Translations under genes and position numbers: made by a program
Origin: Epiperipatus broadwayi
Lineage: Eukaryota > Onychophora > Udeonychophora > Euonychophora > Peripatidae
Reading direction: 5' to 3'
Assembly: GCA_028023455.1 (NCBI GenBank)
Contig: JAQFVV010012507.1
Span: 1,811,456 to 1,875,455, forward strand
DNA length: 64,000 nucleotides
Notes under the pieces: model-generated
Told to the model about the DNA's origin: nothing
What the model saw: the letters and a program-made list of their open reading frames with translations, nothing else
Database searches by the model: none
In this document: in pieces, positions 37,391 to 50,721 of the stretch
How positions within the stretch are numbered: position 1 is the stretch's first letter
Layout of the letters: the number at the start of each line of letters is the position of its first letter

Positions 37391-38084
37391 GTGAAGAGTG
37401 CCTGGTTTTCAAATATTTAAAAAATAATAAATTTTCTTAAGCTTTCACAAATAAAAGCTGAACATTCTTATTTAGAAATAAAAACCTTGCTATTATAATT
37501 CACAAATTAGATTTTAAAACAATCTTGTAAAAAACAACTTATAATTAATACCTACTTTCTTGTGTCAGTGCTAATGTATTTATGAGATAAAAATTGACCT
37601 TTTTTTTTTTATCTGAGGAATAAAATGACATTGATACATGAAAGTATTATTTGCAAGTTTGTTTACATTTATTCTTTGGAAATCTGACTTTTGAATTACC
37701 GGAATTTATTTATAAGTTTGTTAAAAATGTTGGAATCTAATTTCTCTTTATGTAAAGGAATATAGATAGATGTTCCATGCATTTATTTGTGAAAGCTGAA
37801 GAAATCTTTTTATTACTTTTTAATACATTTATTGTGAATAAAAGCATTCTTTTTATTTGCATATTTATGAGCAATTGCAACATGAATATTATAATCACGG
37901 AATAGCAAATCAAAGTAATAATATCATTTATTATAGAATATAAAATATTTCCAAAAATCATAACTATATTGAAGTGGTATATTTCCCATGTCTGTGCCAC
38001 GTTTAAATCTTTAAAAAGTATCTTTTTAATATGCCTATATGTATAGTCGCATATATATATAAGTCATTTTGAGGGTTCATCCGT

Positions 38085-38165
38085 GTTAAAAAATTTAAAT
38101 ATTGATATACCGACATTTCGACTTGATCACACAAGTCATCCATCCACTGGGTGATAAAAGGTAGA
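38085..38165 (-). ncRNA. Hammerhead-like remnant in the PLE downstream pseudo-LTR
   Basis: Minus strand: CAGTGGA, a GATG duplication, stem GACTTG-TGTGAT-CAAGTC, GAAA, TGTC and GGTATATC. The stem followed by GAAATGTC parallels the motif at 10088-10121, but the CUGANGA box is changed at two positions, and stem I is only about three pairs. The upstream pseudo-LTR has the same motif further decayed (about 40563-40640). I list it as a homologous relic, not as a working ribozyme. Confidence 0.3.
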
Positions 38166-38295
38166 AAGACGGTTCTAGAGGTGCTACAATCACTGATTTG
38201 AAAAAAAAGTGAATTTTTTTTAAAAAATCTTTCCAAATAGGAGGAAGTTTGCATTATCATCTCACTTATTGATACAATCTGGCCTTTTAAGTATC

Positions 38296-40628
38296 TCAGT
38301 AAGCTTCTCTAATTTTGCACTGATAGAGATTATCACATCTGGATATGATCGTGGTATTACAAAAATCACTTTTATGACCTGAATCTATAGTATGGTGTGA
38401 GTGAGCTGATGATGATGAATGTTGTTTAACTGCATTAGCATGCTCATCTCTCCTAACACTGATGCGATGAATACTCATACCTATGTAAGAAGCTTTACAA
38501 TTTTCACATGAGATTTGATAAACACCATGAGATTCAAGAGGTACTGAATCCTTAGGCTTGGTTATTATATTGCTAATCTTTTGATGAGTAAGAAGTGCTG
38601 TATCTATATTATAGCATTTTAATATATGTCCAATACTCAGTAGTTTCTTTTATATATGGAACACAAATCCTAATAGCTGATTTATCATCTTTTTGTTTTC
38701 TATTTTGTCCATTTTGGGCTTGAAATAAGGCTTTTTTTTTTTTATAAATTTATAATTATAACTATTTGCTAATAAAACACTATTAATATGATTTATTTTT
38801 TTTTTCGGATGTGACTTATCTGAAAGTTTAATTGCTTTATTTAAAAGAGTTTTGGCTACAGAAACTATCTGAGTTGGGTGATGATGAGAATGTAAATATC
38901 TGTTCATGTGTGTATTCTTTCTGTAAATTGAAAAAGATAAACTATTTGGTGTTCTGGTGACTAAAACATTAAGAAAAGGGACTCATCCATCAGACTGTCT
39001 CCATTGTAAATTTAATATGAGGATGCATATTATTTAAATGAAAAAAAAAATCTTTTTTTTTCCATGTTGCCATATGACAAAAGTGTCATCTATGTATCTA
39101 AGCCAAATTAGAGGTTTTAAAGATGATGATTCTAAAGCACAAGTTTCTATATTTTCCATGAATAAATCAGCTATTTACTCCTGAGATAGGTGAACCCATA
39201 GGAGTCCCAAAAACTTGTTTGCAATGCTGTCCATTCTATACAAAATATGTGTTCAAGAGACAATGCTTAATGAAAGCAATAATATGGTCTGGTAAATTGC
39301 AATGTTGTGAAATTATATTTAAAGCTTCATCAATTGGAATGTTTGTAAACAAAGACATGACATCAAAACTGACCAGAATGTCACTAGCATTAATTTTAAA
39401 ATTTTTTAAAACAGAAATGAAATGAAAAGAGTTTTTAAAGTATGATTTAATAGATGGGATTGTAGGTTTAATGAAATCCGATAAATATCTAGTTAAATTA
39501 TAACTTGGAGATCCTCTTGTGCTTACTATTGGACAAGTGGGTATCTGGTTTGTGAATTTGTAGAAGTCTATAAAATTTTGGACAGACATATGATTTTTCA
39601 TGAGGGCTTATTTTATTTTTTTTATCTCTGTTTTAATAGGCGATTTATTAATAATGGCTTTTGTTGTTTTTTTCCAAATACATAGTATGATCTCTTTTTG
39701 ATGGTTTATAAGTTTTATCATTAAGCAAATCTAAAATTTTATTATGGTAAATGTCATTATCCATAAAAACAGTAGCATTATCTTTATCAGCTGGAAGTAT
39801 AACAATTGATTTGTCTGATTTTATATTATTTAATGCTTGTCTTTCTTTCTTTAAAATATTATTTTTAAGAAGCTTAGCTTTTTTTAAAATATTGCAAATC
39901 TCGGCTCTAGCCAAATCAGCCGAAGAAGAATCTATTTTATCGAGAGCTATCAATATTACAAACAATTTTCTCAAAAGGTATCTGGGAATGCGTTAAAGCA
40001 AAATTCAAATGTTTTTTTAAAACTGAAACTTCATCTGTAAAGAGGGCTTTCTTAGATAAATTATAAACGGTTTTTTGATTTGGATATGTAATGATTGGTG
40101 ATTGTGTTCTAATTAGTATTTGTAATTTTTTCTTTTGCTTTGCTGTTATAAATTCCAAATCTTTAATCAATATAAATTTTGCAATATGATCAAAACTAGT
40201 CCCCAGTAAAGGATGTATTTTATTACTAAGGAATAAATGTAAATCCAGCAATATTTTGTCAATTTTGTCTAGATTTTTCCAGGTTTCTTTAATAAAAGAG
40301 TTTAAAATAATATTGCTTGTTTTCCTTAGAATTTTACTAATATTATAATTGTTCTTGTGAAACATAATTTTACAGGAAGTGGATATAATGTTGCGATTTT
40401 TACAACTAATAGAAAAGATAAATTACTAAGTAACTTACATTTCTTAATCCATGTTCTTTCAAATACTCGAAGCTGTTTAAATATTTTTTCCCAGTAGAGG
40501 TTAATAATGTTGATACCAAGACTTTCACAGGTTGCATATATTAAAGACATATTTTGCGTGTTCATCCATGTTAAAAAATTTAAATATTGATATACCAACA
40601 TTTCAACTTGATCACACAAATCATCCAC
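38296..40628 (-). pseudogene. PLE polyprotein: reverse transcriptase plus GIY-YIG endonuclease
   Basis: From 40628 downward the N-terminal frame starts MDDLCDQVEM and overlaps the pseudo-LTR. It continues to HFALTHSQIPFEKIVCNID-like sequence (about 39960-39990) and IVILPADKDNATVFMD (about 39755-39800), the N-terminal RT block. RT motifs are ILVSFDVMSLFTNIPIDEAL (about 39310-39370), GTPMGSPIS (about 39180-39210), IADLFMENIET (about 39145-39175) and RYIDDTFVIWQHG with YIDD at 39085-39096. The connector FLNVLVTRTPN...FSIYRKNTHMNRYLH (about 38885-38985) follows. The endonuclease reads SHGVYQISCENCKASYIGMS (about 38475-38535), then RRDEHANAV, SAHSHHTIDSGHKSDF and IREAYL. Frame breaks near 39640, 39170, 38990 and 38640 disable it. 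Confidence 0.85.
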
Positions 40629-40839
40629 TGAATGATAAAAGATAGAAAGATGGTTGTAGAGGTGCTACAATCACTGATTTGAAAAAAACATTAACATTCC
40701 ACCAATAGCAAAAATGTTAAATTAAGAATGTTTTTTAAAAAAATCTTTCCAAATAGGAGGAAGTTTGCATTTATCATCTCGCTTATTGATATAATCTGGC
40801 CTTTTAAGTATCTCAAGTGTCTTGTAGTATAATTCATGC

Positions 40840-41135
40840 CAATTTGAATTTTAACCTGGCTGAGTAGGGCAGACAGAAATTTCTGTTTCACAAGCCCAGT
40901 GAATGATGATCTTTGTCTCTATCCTTTGTGCTGAAGTGGTGCATAGCCATCATAGCGAGGGGAGATGTTTTTGTTAATAACCTACTGCAATTAGATCTCA
41001 ACTGAAAGAATGCTGCTTATCCTGAGAACAAGAATTGCTGCCAAATTCACTACCAAGGGGTGCCAATGGACAAACTGCCACTAAAAAGTTTAGGTAACAA
41101 CTCCTGAGATCACTGCAAAGAGCTCTAAAAATGAA
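40840..41135. other. GC-richer unassigned segment next to the PLE
   Basis: Raised GC and lack of homopolymers set it apart from neighbouring sequence. No coding frame or splice-flanked exon is recognised, and no second copy was found in the window. Confidence 0.3.
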
Positions 41136-41910
41136 CTTTAACTCTTAACTTTCAAAGCTATAGCTATGCTTAGATTTAAATAAACATTCAAAGTTAATTT
41201 CTAAAACTTTTATCTAAATTAATTCTCTGTATTAGTAAATCTATAAACTTTCTAATACTATGTTTATTAAAATGTAAAATTAATAATCATTTTGTTAATT
41301 GAAACCTATCTTTTACTTTCAGGTGTGGTGATGCCTATGGCATTTTATAAATTTTAGTTAATAAAATTTCATTTTTATTATATATGTGATAATATGCCAA
41401 ATGTACCTTGAAACAGCAAGCATATTCAATTCTAATAATTCTGTATCTAAGATATCATAATTTATATTTTTGACTTAATAAATAAATATTAATAATGCTC
41501 TGTTTCAAAATTATGTTATATTTAAATAATATCTGATTATCATGTGATTGTTGTTGCAATATAAATTGATTTAGATTTATATTTGTTAAATAATTATTAT
41601 GATTTGCAGTCCTATAATTATAAGTTGAGTTTAAACAATTTGTTAAGGTATATTTTATAGTTTATTATTAATTATAACTCTCTCAAATATACCTTCCCCC
41701 TCTTCATAGAATCTGATTAATGATGCAGATTAGTGATTTATTAAATGAGGTTAGTAATATTAATTTAGTCCTTTTTATTATAGCATTATAATTATATGCT
41801 TAATTTATGAATTGGCTTTTACAACAGATGTTAGCTATCTGTTTTAAGGCACCATTAATTAATTTTAATATTTGTGATATTGCCTTGTGTATTGCAGATG
41901 TATATTTACA

Positions 41911-41914
<4 letters not shown>

Positions 41915-41993
<79 letters not shown>
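41915..41993. repeat. (AT)n microsatellite
   Basis: About 79 bp of perfect AT repeat. The open frame spanning it (41807-42067) is an artefact. Confidence 0.97.
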
Positions 41994-41994
<1 letters not shown>

Positions 41995-42335
41995 TGTGGA
42001 TCTTGCTAATTTTCATGGGCTAATGACAGAGATCACTCCATTTATCAGCTACCCTCATCCATGGTAGACTTCAAGTCACATCTAGGTAGCATATTGTTCG
42101 GATAAGGCTATCACATATAGAACTGGAACACAAGGACCCAGAGTCTTTAAATAAACCTATCTGAGTTCCAGACTTCATATTTCTTATTAATTAATTCATT
42201 AGCAAGCCTTTCAGTTCTAAATGGACCACACATCTTAAATGTCAACATAATTGCTCATTCATACTACCACTCTTTAATAATATTTACTAAAGTGCCATAG
42301 CAAATTATTTGTAGTGCCCATTTAACCTGTTCATT

Positions 42336-42436
<101 letters not shown>

Positions 42437-42561
42437 CTAGAAACCTTGAGAATATCTGGTTTTATGAATTCAGATTTGCATCATTCTCGAACTTTATTAT
42501 TGTGCTCAAAGCTTATTTAATTTATGTAAATAGCAGCTATATTAGTGCTGTAGTGGCTAGT

Positions 42562-42650
42562 ATTTTACTTGTCAGTTAGCAAACTATAAGACAGAAATAC
42601 TAGTATTGTTACTTGTTAGTTAGCAAACCATAAGACAGAAATAGTATTTG
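42562..42650. repeat. Two-copy tandem duplication, about 45 bp
   Basis: ACTTGTCAGTTAGCAAACTA followed by TAAGACAGAAATA is repeated immediately as ACTTGTTAGTTAGCAAACCA then TAAGACAGAAATA. There are two substitutions over the first twenty bases of each unit. Confidence 0.8.
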
Positions 42651-42989
42651 GCATATTAATTCTCCATAGGCATAATTAATTTACTGCACACAAACCTATT
42701 AGACGTACTCTAATGAGATTATATGCTATAATACTTTAGCCAATCTCTTTCCATTGTATAATGCCTGCATATGCCAAATCACATATATATTTTGCTTTCT
42801 AATTATGTGTGTATTTTATTTTATTTTTCAATTTTATTACTTGTAATAAAACTTGTTAAAATTTACCCCATCTTCATTATTATTTTACCCATATTCCAAT
42901 TCCAATTAAAATTATTGATTAGATATATGTTAGATATGCATTATAAGAAATATTAATATTGCTTTATGTTTAACATATTATTGGTTTAT

Positions 42990-43215
42990 TAACCCAGTTT
43001 GGTATTGCATGGGTGGTCAGTTTATGAATCTCATATCCCTTGTTCGAATTGGCTAACAAAATAAATTAATGACCATGTGTAACATCAGAAATGTCATTCA
43101 TAGGGTGTTAAGCCACGGAGCATTAGTGTATAGGTTGAAGCTTGGTTGGACATGAGATCCTCCTAGGGTATTTTATCTGGACTCTAGGTTTTGTTATGTG
43201 AATGTACAAATCTGA
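42990..43215 (+). mobile_element. tRNA-derived SINE-like sequence
   Basis: TTTGGTATTGCATGGGTGGTC (42998 on) resembles a pol III A-box region and TTGTTCGAATTGG (43041 on) a B box, at tRNA-like spacing. The body continues for about 150 bp of moderately GC-richer sequence ending near 43215. The tail is not clear. Confidence 0.45.
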
Positions 43216-44544
43216 CCCTTACAATATATTATCCTGATTTGAGTAGAAAAGTAAAGAAAAAACCACACACACACAAAACTTAACAGTGTGATAATGAAGG
43301 AGTAAGAAAATATTGATAAGTTGAATAATTGATTGCAATTAATCTACTGTTAAATAATTCGTTAACTATTAATAATATATTTACCTTTATTAATAAAGGT
43401 CATAATCATCTTACTTGACTATAAGAATTTTTCAGAAAATGAATATTACAAATTAGAAGATAACGTTTCTAAATTAATCTGAGTTGATCAAATATCAATG
43501 CATTGTTCTATAATTCAAAAATGTGATAATAATATGATGCAGCCTTTATCAATCACAGTGATATCATATTTCCATAGTTTACTTTTACTATGATGGTTTC
43601 TACTTTAAGTAGAAAACGTCTTTGTAATTTTAGGTTGCTTTTACCTATTAAATTTACCACCCAAACTCTTATATTATGTACATACATCATATATATGTGA
43701 ACGTGTATAATGTCTTTTTCGAAACACACGCATAACTCAATTTCCATAAAGAAATAAAAGGATAAAGACTGTGTACGGTTGAGCATTGTAGATTAATAAA
43801 TCAAGTTATTTACTGTTTCTCAATGGTATAAAAGAAATTGTAAATAGGAAAGAATCTGAAATTGTGATTAAAATTAGAATTTCTCTAATGATTTGGTTTT
43901 ACTTAGATTAGACAAAAACCACTGATTTCTAGTAATTTCCTGTTTAAATTGGTTCAAAAAAGTTCAAATATGGATCTTTTGAAATTCTTTACTTTTATTT
44001 TACTCTAGAGAAAAATCTTCGTTATTTTGGTCTTCTAAGAATTAAATAAGAAAAAGTAAACTTTTTATTTTAATCTCTAATGATCTCCACTTTGAAATTC
44101 TGGTTAGTTTGTTAATTAATTATTTTAAATTTCATCTTTTCTAAATGTTCTCAAGTTTTAATGATTCAAAAAATGTTAGATTGTGACAACTTTGATTTTT
44201 TTCCCCATAATTAATTAATTATTTATAGTAATTTAAAATATTATATTATGATTTTACATATATAAAGCATGAAATGATTGATATTTGATAGATATTGTAT
44301 CATAATTTATTCAAAATAATATGGTGCTATTTTTTAAATAAACTTTGTCTTAAGAAATCTGTGTTTGTAAACGAACATTTAACTATTCTTAGCCAAAGGG
44401 ATGAAACAAATATAGAAAAATGCTAAAACTTTCAGCAGTCAATATTTGGAACATCTGGTGAATATAGTTAATAAATAAGTGAGATTAAACTTTAGAAATT
44501 TTTTATTTCCTAATTTTTTAAATAAAACCTTTAATAATAATTAG

Positions 44545-44640
44545 CATTGTGTAATGGCTGAGTGTGTTGGCAACAAACTGATTTAAGGATCTTCGATTCT
44601 AGTGAAAGAAAAGTTTTTAAAATAAGAAATTGGTAAAGAT
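44545..44640 (+). mobile_element. tRNA-derived SINE head, truncated
   Basis: ATTGTGTAATGGCTGAGTG (A-box-like) is followed about 30 bp later by GGATCTTCGATTCTAG (B-box-like GATCTTCGATTC). Little body sequence remains. It is similar in layout to the heads at 16386 and 23038. Confidence 0.5.
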
Positions 44641-47395
44641 TTATGAATTTATTGGAACATATATATATATATATTAACTCAGTATTTTTTATGTAACATG
44701 TTATTAGCATCTTATTAGGATCTTTTTTAAAAAAATAATTTATTTATCTCTAAATAATACAACTAAGATTAGATCTTATCTAATCTTAAATTTCAACATT
44801 TCTTGACATTCAGTCACTCTGATATGTTATGTATTGTAGTTTCTTTATTAAAATAACTTTGAATTTTTAGTATATTTGTGGTTGAATAATTTCTTAGGTT
44901 CATATATCATATAGTACAACATAATATTTTGACAATTTCTGCTTATATGCTGGTTATGATTGGCTCTAGCACTATTATTTAAAATAAAATATATTGAATT
45001 TGACTTTATTTTAGACTTAATTAATTTTTCTTTCAATTTGAATCAACATCAATTGTTATATAAGTTAGCTTCTTACAAAATAATGTAATATTGAGTAATG
45101 AATGTCTATAGAAAATACTAATTATGTCTGAAAAGTCAAATAACATGGCACAAGTAAATAATTTACTCATATTTGAATATTTAAATGATTATAGTTTTTG
45201 AGTATAACTAAATTCTCACACCGATAATATTAATCATTTCCATATTGGAGATATAATTAATTAACAAAGTATTGTGCAGATGAATAGTTGAGTGACATCT
45301 GCAGTGATATTTTCTAAACACAATTTATTATGGCAACATTTATAACTGAAACTGTGTGGTAAGGATTCACAGATAAAACAAATGCAATGTATGCTCTATA
45401 TTAATAATTCAATTTTCTGCTAATTTCATAATTCCTCATGAAATGTGTAGTTATATTTTTCTGCAATATATAAAAAACTTGCTTTTTAAAATTATTCAGA
45501 AATATTATTACTTCATTAGTTTTTTCTTTTTAAAGATGAAAAGATTTCATTACATGGTAATATATTAAGTTTGGAAAGTTATAAGAAAAATATAAAAATT
45601 AGAACATTTTCATAGATGTTTGTATATATAGAAATAACTCTTTCAATATGAAAGCAAAAATATAAGAATAGCTAGTTTTAGAGCTTATAACTTGAAGTAA
45701 TACATAACATACCCCTGTGGTAGATGTTCATTGTTACAATATTATACAAATAAACTTTATTTGTTTAGCTTGTGATTATTTTTATTATAAACTCTTATAC
45801 ATATTTTGACGATAGTGAAATGTTTTATTTTATTGATACTCTAAAATTGTAGTTGGTACAAAAAGAAAGGCTAAAAAGATGAGTATTTTTTCTAAAACAA
45901 TGAATCATAATCTTATTAATGATATTACTTATTTCTGTTTATTATCTTAGATCCTCAAATTGATACTTGACTATAGTAAATGTTATATATTATAGTGATA
46001 TATGTTGATTGTTTCTGAATTCCATTTCAAATACTAATTTAATATTTTTTTAGCAGATTTAATTGGTAATTGTTGAAATATTTTTAAATACAAACTTTAG
46101 CTATTTTTATTTTAGAAAAAATCTCAGTCAGATATTAATAAACAATGGAAAAAAAAAATTAAATTATAATATTTGAAAAAAAGAAACAATTAAATTAAAA
46201 ATAAATAAAGTATAACATTAGATTATGATAGAAGAGTTTATTGTAAAATAAGTAAAGTAGGAAAAGCTTTATTTTTTTTAAACACATATATTTATTGTAA
46301 TTGGTTGCCTCTGTAGATGCATTTAGAAAAAAATCTCTTTAGGAATGGAAAAAGCATTTACAGCATACAATTTTCATTAGTTACTGTCTTATTAACATCT
46401 GACTGTGACATTTCTAAAATAAAATTAACAGAACTTTCCATGTAATTAAAAATATTTCAACAGTTACATATGGTAAAAAAATTATTACATTATAACCTTC
46501 GACTTTTGTAAAATAATGATAATAAAAAGTTTCATATATTTAAAAAAAAATATGTTCTAGTATATACATATAATCTATAATCTTAAACAATAGCTCTATA
46601 GTACATGAAAAACTAAGATTCTATTTAAAAAAAAAAAACATATAAATATTGAATAAAGGTAGTGACATGATAGATTGATTAGAATATTTAAACATTGATA
46701 ATTTAATAATAATGAAAAAGAGTTAGCATTAAAAAAAGAACAACTACATTTATATATTATGAAAGTATGCACAAAAATAAAGATATAATTTATTTGGTAT
46801 AAACCTTCTTTGTTATCAGCTTTTAACATTATTTTCCTCTACTTAAAATAATAATTTTAAACTTCTTTGATTTAAAATCCTGAAACTATTTAATTTTTAT
46901 TCTGCAAGGCATTTTTAATTCACTTTCATTTATTCAATTAATTATAGTGCATTAATGATTATAATGCCATCTGATGTAGTAATGGAGTGGTGATGTTAAG
47001 ACTAAATGAATTATAGCTCAGTTCAGTCACTATTAGATCATGATGTGAAAGTCTTAAGACTTCCAAAGTAATAAACCATTAACTTTTTTTGTTTAAAAAA
47101 AGATCATACTTAGTTATTTTTCTCTAAAATTTTGCATTGAGATATTGATTAACAGGCATTATTTTGTGCAATATCTGGTTCAGTATAGTTATTAAACATT
47201 TTCCTCCCATTCCCTTAAAATTTTTTAATTTTTTTTTCTTCATCTTTTGAGTGAATGCTAAAAACTGGGGACTAAAATTTGATGAATCAGTTAGTAAGTG
47301 AGTAAGAAAACATTCCAAATCGGTGCTTGAACATCACATAAGCTTCTACTACAAACAATACAATTATTACATAATGGTGCTTTTTCTTCTTGCAG

Positions 47396-47463
<68 letters not shown>

Positions 47464-48400
47464 CTGGTATGGTAGTGCACTGGAGCTTGTTCTGGCTATT
47501 AATTGGTAAAAGCACAAAGTTAGATTAATAATAATAATATCAGCACCAAAACTGTGATTACTCAAGGCATCTTATGGTGCCAGACAAATTATACCTGTAT
47601 GGCAGTGCAGCTAATGTAATGGGTAAATGATACATGCAAGTCAAGTAATTATTTGTAAGATCCAGCGATTTAATAAGTGATTACAGATGATGCATTAGCA
47701 TTATACAATGTTGAATTGAATCAAAATTGGCTTTTATGAATAATTCCTAGTGATACATATATATTTAGCACATCTGTTAATTTCCTGTTAATGTTAAAAG
47801 AAATTGATATTTGATATGAACTGTTTGGTCGTCTCTGACAAAATTACACATACATATACATATATTTGCAAATAATATGGTGAAATAAATGTTTATTTTA
47901 GAACGCAAGTTCTAAAATAATTCCCCGATGTTAGGCCATTACATTGTTTGGATATTTAATCAGGTTTCTTAGGCTTCCATCAAGCAGAATTTTTTTTATG
48001 TGGACGTTTATAATTCTGCACACTGTTATTTCCTAGAATAATGAAGATTGTTAAAGTCTGCTGCTTTCTTTTACAATGAATAAATGTATTTAAAAGTGAA
48101 TATTAAAAGAAAGTATATTACTTTAAATTTTATTGATAATCGATTGCCAACTGTTTATATATCCTATCTCCGTTCTGTTGTTTAATAATGATATCATATC
48201 ATTTGTTGCTAGACTATGTATGGCATCTTGATCTTTTTATAATATTTTTATTAAATAATTTAACATTGGTAAACATTAATTATCCTTATATATAACACAT
48301 TTATAATAAGATTTGTATAAATAAATAAGTTGAAAAGATTTATGAGTGGATCTATAAATTATATTATGCAGATGATGGCTGTCGGTTTCTATTTGAAGCA
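44641..48400. other. AT-rich gene-free stretch with one (AT)n tract
   Basis: No supported exon is seen. A compound (AT)n tract with a single AC interruption lies at 47396-47459. Other short open frames match background composition. Confidence 0.45.
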
Positions 48401-48420
48401 ATGAGCTATTTTTAATGTAT

Positions 48421-48552
48421 ATATTGTACCATATTTTTGGTATAATTTTGCATTGGCAATTTAGAATTTTAAATTCTCAAAAGAAAATAATATATTTTTT
48501 TTAAATGTCTGAATATATATATATTTTTTGACAACATAGATTATATATTGTA
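48421..48552 (+). repeat. Dispersed repeat fragment, pair of 57741-57880
   Basis: Shared words in the same order are TATTTTTGGTATAATTTTG, AATTTAGAATTTTAAATT, TATTTTTTTTAAAT-like and TTTTTTGACAA-(A)T(A)G. The partner leads directly into the repeat starting at 57880, whereas this copy does not. Confidence 0.7.
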
Positions 48553-48948
48553 AGAGCAACTTACAGTTTTGATAAACACACTTATTTTTGTGCAATACCT
48601 AAATATAAACTGAAAAATATAAACGTAAGTTTATAAGTAGTGTCATGTTGTAACTAATACTTGTAATTACAGAGTAACGCCTAGCGGTGACAACTGAGAT
48701 TAGTGAGCGCACAACATCGCTCTTATGTTAGAGAATGCGAGTAGTTAATAAAAGTTACTAGTTATATAAACTGTGTGTATTTATGAATTTAGATTAATTT
48801 ATCTTTTTTCCTTTAAATACATATATCCATAGTTATAACTTACATGTTAAACTATAAAATTTTAACTCAAATGAATAGTTATTTTAATAAAATTAAATAT
48901 TAAAATGATTATTTTTCAATCATTAGTATATGTATAATATTTATTAAG

Positions 48949-49702
48949 TTAACCTTTTAACCGCTAATTATATTATTGGTTGTATGAGGTAAAAATCAAA
49001 TCTTTTAATTGGCCAACTCACAAACTGAAGACAAAGCCTATTGTTAAAACATATTCGCCTATAATATTAAATTCAACTCAGATACGTTTATAAAAAGTAT
49101 ATTACTAATTTTTCAGGTTATGAAGAGAACGAAAGTTCTTTCAAAAATAAATTGCTATTTATTTATTCTAAAATATTCAATTTCAGCAACATAAAAGCTA
49201 TAATATAAACAAAAAGGTTGACTTTTACGTTATAGAAAAGTAAATATTTCTTTTTACTAAATCTTAAATATTTTTACTAAAATCTTCAATATTTTTCGAA
49301 AATAATTTTGTTTTTTTAGTATTCTCTCTGAAAATAATTTGTAATTTCTCAAAATATACTTTTATAATACTTTAAATCATATTCAAAATGAAAATCTCAG
49401 CGTTTTTCTTTATTTTCTTTGATCAGGCGGTTTCTTTGTTCTTTCCAGCCAATCAGAATGTCTTTTTTGGCTGAGAGCATGCTAACAACCAATCACAACT
49501 AATGTTCTTTCTTTGTTTAGGTTTAAATGTGTTTTTTTTTATTTTTTACTTGTAAAATAATTCGGAAGAGGGCACCATCTTACAAAACTTTTAAAAACCT
49601 ATTCAATACCTGTCAAACGAATATTTTAGCATAAGAACTGGCAGAGTTAGAGTGACGTCAGATGTCGACGAGGAGCCTCGTAAGAGGCGGGAAAAGGGTT
49701 AA
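48949..49702 (-). mobile_element. piggyBac-like MITE with TTAA target sites, copy 1
   Basis: TTAA occurs at both ends (48949-48952 and 49699-49702). It is followed inward by CCTTTTAACCGC on the left and, in reverse complement, CCCTTTTCCCGCC on the right. The minus-strand sequence aligns with 58587-59325, sharing GTAAGATG-TGCCCTCT and AATTATTTTACAA-TAAAAAAT. TTAA targets and CCC/CCT-starting TIRs suggest a piggyBac-type mover, but no transposase is present and the superfamily is inferred. The right end contains a hairpin GCCTC-GTAA-GAGGC (about 49674-49687). Confidence 0.75.
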
Positions 49703-50261
49703 CACCACTGACAAAGATGTAAAACTTAGATATAACATTAGGTCAAAGTCGTATCTTAGCAACTAAACACGAAGGAAATGAAATTAGAATTCAATTATAC
49801 AATTATTAATTATAATACTTTCAACAATTGTAGAATATAAAATCGTGAAATTAAATAATAAATTTAATACATGCTACTGGAAGCTGATTCTACTATAAAA
49901 GCTAAAACAGATATTTTCCAAATTAATTCTTTTACAAATATATTAGTCACTAGCTTAATTATTTTGCTGTGTTGGAATTCCGAACACATTAAAAAGATAG
50001 ATCAATAGTTTGAACAAATTTTCCTTGTTTATAAAATCTTTGTGAAGAGAAAACTCTAATATCACTCAAGGAAAGAGTAAATAAATTATTCTTTAATATT
50101 AATGATAATTATTTCAAAAATGAGATTATCTTTAATAGAGTAATTAGAGAAATTATTAATGAGGTTAAAACAGGCAAAACTTTCCATACAGCAGTGCCAC
50201 TCAGTGCCAACCAGAGAAATCAAAGGATGCCAGAAGACTTGTGCATAAAATCCATATTTCC

Positions 50262-50311
50262 AATATCCCATACTTGTTTCTGGCTTGTGGCCTTTGTCAG
50301 TGAGGAGCTTT
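50262..50311 (-). ncRNA. Hammerhead-like motif, family B, inverted copy
   Basis: Minus strand: stem I 5' CTCCTCA, core CTGACAA (50294-50300), stem II with GGCC/AAGCC, GAAA, CAAGTA, TGGGAT. The core differs from CUGANGA only at G8 (A here), as expected from CpG decay of an ancestral CTGACGA. It is probably inactive. Confidence 0.6.
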
Positions 50312-50721
50312 GGATCTGAGAGCACTGCACCTAGATCGTAGGATCTAATGCAACTCTCGAGCAGCTACCTTTTATCTCCATTTAAATAGTAATATTTTCA
50401 ATCTAAGCTCAATAGCTTATATATACATATTAGTCTGAATCCAGTTCAGTGCCCATTCATTTTGGTGTCTTTGGCTTTTTAACAACCATAGCCACCACTA
50501 TCCTATTGGGCAGGGCTAGTGTCAAACCACCAAACATCACATGTTTGAGTACTGAACTGGGTTTAGACACATATGACTGTATACGCTATTGTGATTAGAT
50601 TGAAAATATTGTGTTTTCAAATTTTATTCTCATTGTTTTGTAATTATGTGGAGATAAAAGGTGGTGGCTGGAGGGTTGCATTAGATCTTAAGATCTAGGT
50701 GCAGTGCTTTCAGATCCAAAG

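Larger units (their letters stand above)
38040..40820 (-). mobile_element. Penelope-like element with direct pseudo-LTRs
   Basis: The element reads on the minus strand. Direct repeats flank it: about 38082-38300 (downstream) and about 40558-40817 (upstream). They share TTAAATATTGATATACC, GAGGTGCTACAATCACTGAT and AGGAGGAAGTTTGCAT. Between them lie, in order, an N-terminal region, the reverse transcriptase with intact YIDD, and a GIY-YIG endonuclease. Pseudo-LTR tandem structure is characteristic of PLEs. The coding region has several frameshifts and stops, so it is inactive, although it is the best preserved element in the window. Confidence 0.88.

Noticed and set aside
42562-42650. GAAATACTAGTATT resembling GAAA plus a palindromic helix III
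   Set aside because: No CUGANGA box and no stem II upstream, so it is treated only as part of a 45-bp tandem duplication.
49660-49700. GACGAGG...hairpin...GGGAAA in the MITE end as a hammerhead
   Set aside because: The CUGA part of the core is absent and stem II is offset; it is better explained as a MITE terminal hairpin.
50086-50325. Minus-strand open frame in the inverted family B copy
   Set aside because: It is not conserved between the three unit copies, which are non-coding and defined by the hammerhead motif.
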